Shown here: positions 1 through 8,203 of the stretch, in pieces
Position numbering within the stretch: the first letter of the stretch is position 1
Layout: each line of letters begins with the position of its first letter
The notes under the pieces: generated by a model
The model's input: the letters and a program-made list of their open reading frames with translations, nothing else
What the model was told of the DNA's origin: nothing
The model's database searches: none
From: Labrys okinawensis
GTDB lineage: Bacteria > Pseudomonadota > Alphaproteobacteria > Rhizobiales > Labraceae
Direction of reading: 5' to 3'
Assembly: GCF_002982075.1 (NCBI RefSeq)
Contig: NZ_PUEJ01000001.1
Span: 1 to 64,000, forward strand
DNA: 64,000 nucleotides
Position numbers and translations under genes: made by a program

Positions 1-49
1 TGCAAAGCAAACTTCTCAATAAACCATGACAAACAACTCTAATACCTGC

Positions 50-129
<80 letters not shown>

Positions 130-270
130 CTGTCATAAATCAATGACCGTCCTGATCTGATTGACCGGGGCGGTTCTTGCGTGTGGCGAGCTGAAGTGGC
201 CTTGGTGCCAGCTCGTTCAAGTCTCGTCTGTTCGATCCAGTACAGCTCTAGCAGACTTGATGTTTGCTGC

Positions 271-1182
271 TCACGCAGGCGTTGCCGGTTGCTCCAGCGT
301 CGCCGCTATCTCGCCATAGTGAAGCATTTGCCAACAAGCCCAGTTCTCGAATTCGACCAGGAGATCGTTCTCGAGATGAATGAGGCTCCCGGCTTCGATG
401 ACGAACCAATTTGCCTGCCTGGCCTCGTCCAGCAAATTGCCGACATGAGCGCGCGAAACCTGAAAGCGCGCAGCCAAAGCGCGCAGGCTGAGAGGAACGG
501 CCTGGGGACACTCCTTGACGGTCGCGGCGTAGTGGGCACCGATGATGGCCGTCAGCAACGGATAGCCGCAATCCCGGCCAGCAAAATGCAAGACCCGCTG
601 GAAAGGGTGGATGAGGGTGCCGTCGCCGAGGACGAAAGCTGCGGAGCGCTGAAGGAGTACGCCCAGCCTGTCGACATCCGTCAGGGCAATGGCCCAGGCT
701 GGCCGCCAGGTCTCGATTTCATCCAAGGCCGAGACGAAGAGGCGGCCGGAGCGTCCAATTTCCTCCACCATCACGGCGGCGGGTTTGAGCGGTTTTCCTC
801 GACCACCAGCAGGTTCGACCGTGCTTTCCAGGAAGCGGCCGGCTTTCAACGCCGCGACGAAGCCTGCTGTCTGGCGGGCGCTCGACGGAGTGACCTTCTG
901 GAGAGCTGCCAGCGTCGGTGAAGGGCCCTGGCCTTCACGCCAAGCATAATAATTATGAATCAGGAGATAGGCAGCGACATAGCGTTCAAACTGATCGAAG
1001 AGCTTATAAATCGGCCATACGACAGGCGGCTTAGCAGTCATGCGATGGCAATAGCGAGCTACAGCCGGCTTGAACCCCGGCGCCAGACGCAAACTGGCGG
1101 CGCGGCGCATGAAGGATTCGCTCAGCCGCCGTGCAGGGCGGCGAACGGATATTGGTAAGTCCGCATGTGCTTCAAGCTTCAA
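271..1182 (-). CDS. conserved hypothetical protein with helix-turn-helix-like C-terminal half
   Basis: A 303-residue soluble protein with alphaproteobacterial codon use and no signal peptide. Residues around 230-260 (LSLRALAARFQVSRAHVGN) read like the two helices of a winged helix-turn-helix, so a DNA-binding role is plausible but unproven. The start taken here is a TTG preceded by AGGA; ATGs at residues 25 and 48 lack clear ribosome sites. It lies between the initiator tRNA and the divergently transcribed carbonic anhydrase gene, which could be a regulatory target simply by position. I do not recognise a named family. Confidence 0.7.
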   Translation of the reverse strand: MKLEAHADLPISVRRPARRLSESFMRRAASLRLAPGFKPAVARYCHRMTAKPPVVWPIYKLFDQFERYVAAYLLIHNYYAWREGQGPSPTLAALQKVTPSSARQTAGFVAALKAGRFLESTVEPAGGRGKPLKPAAVMVEEIGRSGRLFVSALDEIETWRPAWAIALTDVDRLGVLLQRSAAFVLGDGTLIHPFQRVLHFAGRDCGYPLLTAIIGAHYAATVKECPQAVPLSLRALAARFQVSRAHVGNLLDEARQANWFVIEAGSLIHLENDLLVEFENWACWQMLHYGEIAATLEQPATPA

Positions 1183-1321
1183 TATAAAGAATCCTGCAAA
1201 GTTTGGACTCGGGATTCCAGTTCTTTGCGCTCACCATCGAGGGGTATCGATCATCTCACACCGGCACAGCTAAGAACCCCACAGTTCTTTGGCGCATGCT
1301 CAATATACCAGGATGGGTTCT

Positions 1322-2038
1322 ATGTGCGACCAACATGCAATATCCCTGACGCGCCGCAGACTCCTGGCGACCGGCCTTGCTGGCGCATTTGTTGGCGGGC
1401 TCGCCTTGCCCGCTGCAGCGCAGCAATCAGAGACACCCCCCGCTCAGAACACCATATCACCCGACGAAGCATTGAAAAGGCTGCTTGAAGGCAACGCGCG
1501 CTACGCCAGCAACTCGTCGCAGAATCGTGATTATTCGGCAGGACGAGAGGCTCGTTCCAGCGCGCAGTATCCCATTGCTGGCCTTGTGAGTTGCGCGGAT
1601 GCGCGTGTTGCTCCCGAACTGGCATTCGACCAAGGCCCCGGCGATCTTTTCGTTGTGCGCGTCGCAGGTAATTTCGTCAATGACGACGGTCTGGCCAGCC
1701 TAGAATATGGTGTCAAGTTCCTGGGCATGCCGCTCATTGTGGTGTTGGGGCATTCCAATTGCGGTGCCGTGGCCGCAACCATCAAGGTGCTCAAGGACAA
1801 GGTCGCGTTGCCAGGCCATCTTCCGCAACTTGTTGGAGCCATCAAGCCGGCTATCGATCGTGCCGAAAAGGCCAAGGCCTCCGATGCCCTTGCCGAAGCA
1901 ACCCTTCAGAACATACGCTACAATGTGCGTAAGCTCGAGAAAGCAGGTCCCATCATCGCCGATTTCGTTGCCAAGGGTAAAGTCAAGGTCGTGGGCGGCC
2001 TTTATGACATCGCCACCGGCAGAGTGAGCTTGGTGTGA
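1322..2038 (+). CDS. beta-class carbonic anhydrase, Tat-exported
   Basis: Interconverts CO2 and bicarbonate with a zinc ion. The zinc ligands are visible as Cys91 (CADARV), His144 and Cys147 (HSNCGA), and the Asp93/Arg95 pair is the conserved dyad of beta-carbonic anhydrases. The N-terminus carries a twin-arginine signal (TRRRLLATG, a hydrophobic stretch, then AAAQQ), so the folded enzyme is probably exported to the periplasm. The ATG at 1322 is preferred because AGGATGGG sits at the right distance; upstream TTG (1289) and ATG (1313) codons are in frame but less likely. Length (238 residues) suits the family. No operon partner is visible. Confidence 0.92.
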   Translation: MCDQHAISLTRRRLLATGLAGAFVGGLALPAAAQQSETPPAQNTISPDEALKRLLEGNARYASNSSQNRDYSAGREARSSAQYPIAGLVSCADARVAPELAFDQGPGDLFVVRVAGNFVNDDGLASLEYGVKFLGMPLIVVLGHSNCGAVAATIKVLKDKVALPGHLPQLVGAIKPAIDRAEKAKASDALAEATLQNIRYNVRKLEKAGPIIADFVAKGKVKVVGGLYDIATGRVSLV

Positions 2039-2100
2039 GATATGTCTATATCGGAATGTTGCCCTGGCGTACGGCAAGGGCCGGAAGGTAACAACCGACC

Positions 2101-2300
2101 CGCTCGATGGACGATCTCGGCTTCAGGTTCTCAACCGCTCAACGCTGCACCGCCTCCTCCCGGCTAATTGTCACGGAGGGGATCCGTGGCAAGTTCGTGG
2201 CAGCCGTCGGCGAACGTCTCATCGTCGTGAATGACGCGCTGAGGACCGGCACACATATCGGGCCGGTCGTCGACGAGATGTAGCTCCAGCAGGATTCTAT
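2101..2300 (+). pseudogene. relic of an aldehyde dehydrogenase (alpha-ketoglutarate semialdehyde dehydrogenase-like)
   Basis: One reading frame gives FSTAQRCTASSRLIVTEGI followed by a stretch ending in GTHIGPVVDEM, a TAG stop at 2281-2283, and then LQQD still in register. This matches the part of bacterial ALDH enzymes around the catalytic cysteine (consensus GQRCTASSRLIV) and the downstream IGPVVD motif. The rest of the roughly 480-residue enzyme is missing on both sides and a stop interrupts the fragment, so it is a decayed remnant. The family is clear; the exact substrate class is a guess. Confidence 0.75.
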
Positions 2301-2639
2301 TTGTTGTTGGATACTTCGTTCTGCGACATCTTTGATGTGCCATCAAACGAATGCCAGTTTGCGTGCAGACGATTGTTCTTCGATCTGCGACACTGCCCTT
2401 TGATATAACTTTCCGGCCATTCGGACCGGCAGCGTTCGCCCTCCAGCCCATGGCATGCCGGGATTGAACAACCAAGGCCTTCTAAAAATTGCGAGTTCGT
2501 GGAGCGCCAACTCCCAATAGAAAGACACCCGCTTACACTCCAACCCTGCAGAAATTTTATGCGGAGACATGCGCAAGCCGCATAGAACTCGCGTCATTTT
2601 TTCGATAGTAATTCTTCCTGGAAGACGCGATTCACGGCG
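2301..2639. other. intergenic stretch, no gene seen
   Basis: Between the ALDH relic and the autotransporter gene there is no convincing reading frame on either strand. It presumably holds the autotransporter promoter, but I see no strong consensus boxes. Confidence 0.5.
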
Positions 2640-5600
2640 TTGGGTGACACATTGCAACGAAGAAAATGTGCCACGCTTGCATCTGTTTTGACGATCTGCT
2701 TGGCAACGACGATGCTGACCTGCATTGTTCGCCCGGCCTCGTTGAGGGCACAGAGCTGGACGGGCGCCGTCGACAATGATTGGATGAATGCGGCCAACTG
2801 GACGCCCGCCACGCTGCCGACCAGCGGCGATGCCGTCAGCATCGACACCACCACGCCCAATACTGTCATATTGGGAGTTTCAGGCGCCGAAGCGCCGGCC
2901 AATGTCGCAGATTTATCGGTCGGCTCCAGTGGCGTGGGCGCCCTTACCATCCAGGCCGCAAGCACGCTGTCTTTATCCGACCGCGGCGTGATCGCGGATG
3001 AAGCCGGCTCACAGGGAACGGTGACCGTCGCTGGGGACGGCTCGGCTCTCACCGTACAGAACGAGCTCGAGGTCGGGAATGCCGGTAAAGCCGCGCTGAT
3101 CGTGCAGGGCGGCGGTTCTGTCGAAGCGGGCACTGTCGTGGTGGCGGCTCAGGCCGGCTCCACCGGGACCATCACGGTCGACGGTGAGGGTTCTACCCTG
3201 TCGGTTGGTTCCTCTTTCCTGATCGCAGGGTCCGGCGACGGCGCGCTCACGGTCGAGAATGGCGGCAAGGTCATTGCCGGTGACGATCTGACGATCGCGG
3301 GCCTCGATGGTTCTTCGGGGAGCCTCGCGGTCAATGGCGGCGGTTCGTCCCTGTCCGTCGAAGGAGGGATCGCCATCGGCACAGGAGGGAAGGGCTCGCT
3401 GACGGTCACCGCCGGCGGACAGGCCAACGCTGCCGAGGGTGTCAGCATCGGTGGGGCCACAGGGTCCGGCGTACTGACGGTGGACGGCGACGGTTCGAAC
3501 TTCCACAGCGATTCATTTCTGATAGTCGGCGCCGACGGGGCGGGCAGCCTCTTGGTGACCAATGGCGGCACCATCGGCGCCGACAGCGAGATCACCATCG
3601 CCGATCATGGCGCCGGCGAGGCCACGGTGAGCAAGAACGGATCGACACTGACGACGGCCGATCTGAGTGTCGGCGTGCATGCTGTCGGGACGCTGTCCGT
3701 CAATGCCGGCGGCACAGTCCGCGCGGACGATGTCACGCTCGGCGTCGGCCAGGATGGCAGCGGTTCGGTGGCGGTGGCCGGGAAGGGGTCGTCGATCTCG
3801 ACGGGAACGCTCACCATCGGCTTGGCCGGCATCGGGCAATTGATCGTCAGCGAAGCCGGAACCGCCAGAAGCGGCGGCGGTATCATTGGCGGGGCCGCAG
3901 GCGGAAGCGGTACGGTTACGGTGGATGGCGCGGGGTCGAGCTGGACCGACAGTAAGGCGGTGACGATCGGCGATGCGGGTAGCGGTATATTGACCGTGGT
4001 AAACGCAGGGCGCGTCGATACCAATGCCGGTATTCTCGGCAATACCGCGACCGGAAGCGGCACGGCGCACATCGCGGGAGAAGGCTCTGTCTGGACCAAT
4101 GCCGGGGCATTGACCATCGGCAATGCCGGCACGGCTCTCTTGAACATCGATACTGGCGGAGCGCTTGTGAGTGCCGCGGCCTCCATCGGTTCGAAAGCAG
4201 GCGGTAGCGGCACCGCGGTCATCGCTGGTTCGGGTTCCTCATGGATCGCCCGCGGTGCGGTGACAATCGGGGACCAGGGCACAGGCAGGCTCGACGTCAT
4301 CGATGGCAGTAGGATGGTCGCTACGGGTGGCGTTCTCGTGGCATCGCAAGTGGCCGGCAAAGGGACGCTCAACCTTGGCAGTCAGGGGGAGTTGCAAACG
4401 CTTGCCCTGACGGCCGGCAAGGGCACGGCCCAGGTCAATTTCAACGTCGGCGTCCTGAAGGCTCTCGCGAACAACGATGCTTTCATTTCGGGCTTTTCCG
4501 GAACCCAGCTCAACATCCAGGCCGGAAACCTGACGATCGACAATGCAGGATTTCGGATCGCCACTTCCAGTCCCCTCACCGGTAGCGGCGCGTTGGTCAG
4601 CCAGGGATCGGGCATGCTGATCACCAATGCCGATAACAGCTATGCCGGCGGAACGCGTGTCGCCTCGGGCATATTGGCCGTTGGCGATGCGGCCCACGCC
4701 GGTGCGGCCCTGAGCGGCGGCGGCGGCATAGAGGTTTCTGCCGGGGCAATGCTGGGCGGCTATGGTAGCGTCACCGGGACCTTGACCAATAGCGGCATCG
4801 TTGCGGTCGCCAATGCGATCGATGGTTTCGGGAACGGACATTCCGGGACCTTTACCGTCAATGGCACCCTGTTGAACAATGGCGTGGCCAAAGTGGCCGG
4901 CACCGGCGTCGGCAATGTTCTGAGCGTTGCTTCCTATGTCGGGGGCGAGGGCAGCGCCATTGTCCTCAACACCTATCTCGGCGCGGACAATTCGGCTTCG
5001 GACCTTCTGACCATAAACGGGGGCACGGCGAGCGGACATTCCATTCTTGCGATCCATAATGCCGGCGGCCAGGGCGCTGCGACCGTCGGCAACGGTATCC
5101 GCGTCGTGGCTGCCGCCGATGGCGCTACGACCGACCCGAATGCTTTCTCGCTGGCGTCGGTCGTCGCGGCCGGCGCCTATGACTACAACCTGTTCAAAGG
5201 AGGGGTCGGCTCGAGCGTCAACGACCAGGACTGGTATCTGCGCACGGTGGGACTGAGTGCGTCGGCCCAGACGGCGGTCGCCTACCCAGACATTCTGGGC
5301 AACTTTGCCGGAGCCACCCTCGCCATGCTGCAGCAACGCAACGCCAGCCGCATTCCGCCGCGATGCCCACCCGGCGGGAACCTGGGGCAGAGGCCGGAGA
5401 TGGCAGGTCGGCCGGATGATTGCTGGGCCGGCCGCGTGGCAGAGCCGATATTGCAGGGCGCTGGCGCCTGGGGCCGGATAGGCGGCCAGGCCGCCTCCTA
5501 TGATCCCAGACAGGGCAGCGCCTACAGGCAATGGCTGGGCTTCATGCAAGCGGGCTATGAAGGAACCGCTCTGGAGACGACCGCCGGCTTTGCCACCGTC

Positions 5601-6296
5601 GGTCTCTACGCCAGCATAGGCACTTCCAAAGCCACGATCGATGTGACCCGCGATCCGGTCACTGGAATGGCGCGGAGGGGCAGGATCTCGACAACCGGCT
5701 ATGGTGTGGGAGCCGACGTCACCTGGCATGGCAATGACGGCCTCTACGCCGATCTCACCGGCCAATTCACCTGGTTCGAGAGCAGCCTTTCCGACAAGGT
5801 CGGAGGCCATGGCGAAGGTTGGGCGACCGCAGCTGCTCTGGAGGTGGGAAAGCGCTACAGCCTGGCGCCGGACTGGACGCTCGTCCCATGGGCACGACTG
5901 GCCTATACCGACGTGCACGTGGATGGCTTCACCGATCTCTCTGGTGCCGCTGTCCGGTTCGACCGGGCCGAGAGCCTGCATGGCCTTGGCGGTCTCCGGC
6001 TCGAAAAGCTTGCCAGCTGGCGGGACGCCGGCGGCCAGGCACATAATCTTCTGATCTACGGCACGGCGGGCCTCGACTATGCCATCCTCGATGGTACGAG
6101 ACTGGATATCGGCGGCACCTTTCTCACCCAACGAAATCAACGGCTGTGGGGTGACATCGGCATAGGTGGCTATTATGCCTGGGGCGCCGCCTGGGTCCTC
6201 TATGGCGAAGCGGGCTATTCGATGGCGCTCGGCCCTCGCTCGGGCAGCGAAAACCATGTCCTCAAGGCCACTGCCGGCCTGCGCCATACCTGGTGA
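2640..6296 (+). CDS. autotransporter (type Va) with glycine-rich beta-helix passenger
   Basis: A large outer-membrane protein of about 1218 residues. A basic, hydrophobic N-terminus ending near residue 38 (RPASLRAQS) is the Sec signal. The passenger opens with SWTGAVDNDWMNAANW, common in this family, and then carries repeats of about 50 residues built on TVDGxGSxW and TIGxxGxGxLxV, which predict a right-handed beta-helix. The last 280 or so residues are alternating aromatic strands ending in GLRHTW, typical of the C-terminal beta-barrel. Two cysteines (RCPP, DDCWAG) lie in the linker. The start is uncertain: TTG codons at 2640 and 2652 are both possible. It lies 22 bases upstream of a TPR-like gene and is probably co-transcribed. 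Adhesion or self-association is the likely role. Confidence 0.9.
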   Translation: MGDTLQRRKCATLASVLTICLATTMLTCIVRPASLRAQSWTGAVDNDWMNAANWTPATLPTSGDAVSIDTTTPNTVILGVSGAEAPANVADLSVGSSGVGALTIQAASTLSLSDRGVIADEAGSQGTVTVAGDGSALTVQNELEVGNAGKAALIVQGGGSVEAGTVVVAAQAGSTGTITVDGEGSTLSVGSSFLIAGSGDGALTVENGGKVIAGDDLTIAGLDGSSGSLAVNGGGSSLSVEGGIAIGTGGKGSLTVTAGGQANAAEGVSIGGATGSGVLTVDGDGSNFHSDSFLIVGADGAGSLLVTNGGTIGADSEITIADHGAGEATVSKNGSTLTTADLSVGVHAVGTLSVNAGGTVRADDVTLGVGQDGSGSVAVAGKGSSISTGTLTIGLAGIGQLIVSEAGTARSGGGIIGGAAGGSGTVTVDGAGSSWTDSKAVTIGDAGSGILTVVNAGRVDTNAGILGNTATGSGTAHIAGEGSVWTNAGALTIGNAGTALLNIDTGGALVSAAASIGSKAGGSGTAVIAGSGSSWIARGAVTIGDQGTGRLDVIDGSRMVATGGVLVASQVAGKGTLNLGSQGELQTLALTAGKGTAQVNFNVGVLKALANNDAFISGFSGTQLNIQAGNLTIDNAGFRIATSSPLTGSGALVSQGSGMLITNADNSYAGGTRVASGILAVGDAAHAGAALSGGGGIEVSAGAMLGGYGSVTGTLTNSGIVAVANAIDGFGNGHSGTFTVNGTLLNNGVAKVAGTGVGNVLSVASYVGGEGSAIVLNTYLGADNSASDLLTINGGTASGHSILAIHNAGGQGAATVGNGIRVVAAADGATTDPNAFSLASVVAAGAYDYNLFKGGVGSSVNDQDWYLRTVGLSASAQTAVAYPDILGNFAGATLAMLQQRNASRIPPRCPPGGNLGQRPEMAGRPDDCWAGRVAEPILQGAGAWGRIGGQAASYDPRQGSAYRQWLGFMQAGYEGTALETTAGFATVGLYASIGTSKATIDVTRDPVTGMARRGRISTTGYGVGADVTWHGNDGLYADLTGQFTWFESSLSDKVGGHGEGWATAAALEVGKRYSLAPDWTLVPWARLAYTDVHVDGFTDLSGAAVRFDRAESLHGLGGLRLEKLASWRDAGGQAHNLLIYGTAGLDYAILDGTRLDIGGTFLTQRNQRLWGDIGIGGYYAWGAAWVLYGEAGYSMALGPRSGSENHVLKATAGLRHTW

Positions 6297-6318
6297 AGGG
6301 AGACGACAGGGAAAGCGC

Positions 6319-8091
6319 ATGCCGGGCAAAGATGACATCGCCGTTGACTGCAGAAGAAAGGCCATAAGGATAGGGAGTGTGGCCCTTGTCGCGATGGTCG
6401 TGACGATCGTCGCTGCGGACGGTGCCGAGAAACAGCTGCCCGCGCCCGCCGCCGCAGGAGCCGTCATCCCCGCTGCGCCAGTACAAAGCCCGCCTCCCGC
6501 CAGGGCGACTGGAGAGGGGCAGGTCATCATCCCCTTGACGTCAGGTCCGGCACCTGCCGTCTCTCCAGAGACCCCGCGCTCGGCGCCATCCCAATCGGAT
6601 TTGGCGATCATTCCACTGGCGCCGTCGAAGCCGGCTCCAGGCTTCACGGTCCATCAGCCGGCCAATCCGTCTGCCGCAAGCCCCGCCTCGTCAAGCTCGG
6701 CGATTATTCCCCTTGCGCCCATGGCCGCGAAGCCGTCGCCGGCTGCTCCTCCGGCAGCGCCTGTCGAGAGCAAAGCGACGACGGGCTCGACAACGGTTCG
6801 GACACTGGTTCCCGGGGATACGGCGGAAGATGGCGCGGCTGGGGATCGTCACGTCGATGAGACAGCCCTGGCTTATTTCGCGCGAAATGGCGAAACCAGC
6901 CGGTACATCAGCGAAGTGACGCGCCTGCAGTCTCTTTATCCCGGCTGGGTTCCGCCAAAGTCTCCCTCCCAGTCGCCGTCGACGACCGACGCAAGACTCG
7001 CCACCTTGTGGCAACTTTATGCCGAGGGGCGGCTTGCAGCCGTCCGAGAAGCCGTCGCCTTGCGCCAAAGGTCCGAGCCGAACTGGTCTCCCCCTCGGGA
7101 CCTGATGGCCAGGGTAACGGTTGCGGATACACGCGAACGCATTCTCGCGGCCTCCAATGCCAAACGATATGCTGAGGCGGTCACCCTCGCTGCCGCCACA
7201 CCCAGTCTGCTCACCTGCGGCGATGTCGAGGTTCTCTGGCGCGTGGCCGAGGCATTCGGACAAACGGATCGCCGAAGCCGGGCGTTGGATGCCTATCGTT
7301 ACATTCTCACCAAGTGCAGCGATCCCGATATCCGGCTGGCAACGCTGCAGAAAGCCGCCGCTTGGCTCTCCCCCTCGGAACTCGGGCCGCTGCAAACTCT
7401 GGGAGCAGACGCAAGCACCGGCGACGGGTTCCGTTCCATCCGCGAGGCATTCGCCCGAGATGCTGTCACGGCCGCCGCCGAGGATCCGGCCAAGCCGCTC
7501 GGCGCGGCCGATCTCAAGCTCTTCCAGGCCATGGCCGAGGCCAATGGCGCGGCTGCCGACGCCTTGCTGATGGGAAATTTCTTCCTGCACCGCGACAACT
7601 TTGTGCAGGCCGAGCACTGGTATCGTCTCGCCTTCGCGCGGAACGCCTCCGCCTCTTCGGCAAATGCGCTGGCTGTCGCCCTCCTTGCGCTCAAACGGCC
7701 GGCAGAGGCGGAGACCCTTCTCTCTCCCTGGCAGAAGAACGACGACGAGGCGCGCAGGACTTACCTGCGGATCACGGCCGATCTCCTGTCGGCCAGGCCT
7801 CCGGCTTCTCTCTCACCGGGTGCCCTGTCGCGCATGGCGGCAGCCGTAGCCGCCAAGCGTGACGTCTCGCTGGCTCAGGAATTCGGCTGGTACGCCCACA
7901 GTTTCAAGCAGGACGTGACGGCGCTTCGGTGGTTCGCGACGGCCCTCAGCTGGCGCCCCGATGATGAAACCTCGGCCTATGGTTTCGCCGTGGTGAGCAG
8001 ATCCATGGGGCGGCGTGATGCCCTCAATGATGTGGTCAAGGCGTGGGGCAGCCGTTCGCCTCGCATCCGGGCGCTGGCGCAGCTGCGCTGA
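6319..8091 (+). CDS. TPR-like periplasmic protein, paralogue of the BcsK-like protein at the bcs operon
   Basis: About 590 residues. An N-terminal membrane anchor or signal (RIGSVALVAMVVTIVAA) is followed by about 150 residues rich in proline and alanine, then an alpha-helical solenoid. From DETALAYFARNGET onward it aligns collinearly with the protein at 8204-10603, sharing SLYPxWVPP, TPSLLTCGDVxVLWR and AQ/GQTDRRxRAxDAYRYIL. The ATG at 6319 has an AGGGA ribosome site and follows the autotransporter stop by 22 bases. It lacks the C-terminal TPR extension of its paralogue. Its role is unknown; linkage to an adhesin and a cellulose operon suggests help in exporting or organising a surface matrix. 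Confidence 0.85.
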   Translation: MPGKDDIAVDCRRKAIRIGSVALVAMVVTIVAADGAEKQLPAPAAAGAVIPAAPVQSPPPARATGEGQVIIPLTSGPAPAVSPETPRSAPSQSDLAIIPLAPSKPAPGFTVHQPANPSAASPASSSSAIIPLAPMAAKPSPAAPPAAPVESKATTGSTTVRTLVPGDTAEDGAAGDRHVDETALAYFARNGETSRYISEVTRLQSLYPGWVPPKSPSQSPSTTDARLATLWQLYAEGRLAAVREAVALRQRSEPNWSPPRDLMARVTVADTRERILAASNAKRYAEAVTLAAATPSLLTCGDVEVLWRVAEAFGQTDRRSRALDAYRYILTKCSDPDIRLATLQKAAAWLSPSELGPLQTLGADASTGDGFRSIREAFARDAVTAAAEDPAKPLGAADLKLFQAMAEANGAAADALLMGNFFLHRDNFVQAEHWYRLAFARNASASSANALAVALLALKRPAEAETLLSPWQKNDDEARRTYLRITADLLSARPPASLSPGALSRMAAAVAAKRDVSLAQEFGWYAHSFKQDVTALRWFATALSWRPDDETSAYGFAVVSRSMGRRDALNDVVKAWGSRSPRIRALAQLR

Positions 8092-8203
8092 GTCTCTCTC
8101 CCGCTGCGAGATTGCCGCGATCAACTGAACATCAACTGTGGGGGTTGTTCGCGCCGGTATCTCTCCGTTTCCGATCTGCCACGGAACCCATAGGCATCGC
8201 TTC

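Noticed and set aside
3000-4400. Regular repeats considered as a CRISPR or satellite array
   Set aside because: The repeats are in frame, diverged and encode beta-helix turns of the autotransporter; there are no identical repeats with unique spacers.
4239-6647. 802-codon open frame on the minus strand opposite the autotransporter
   Set aside because: It mirrors the third-position bias of the repeat-rich passenger gene and shows no family features.
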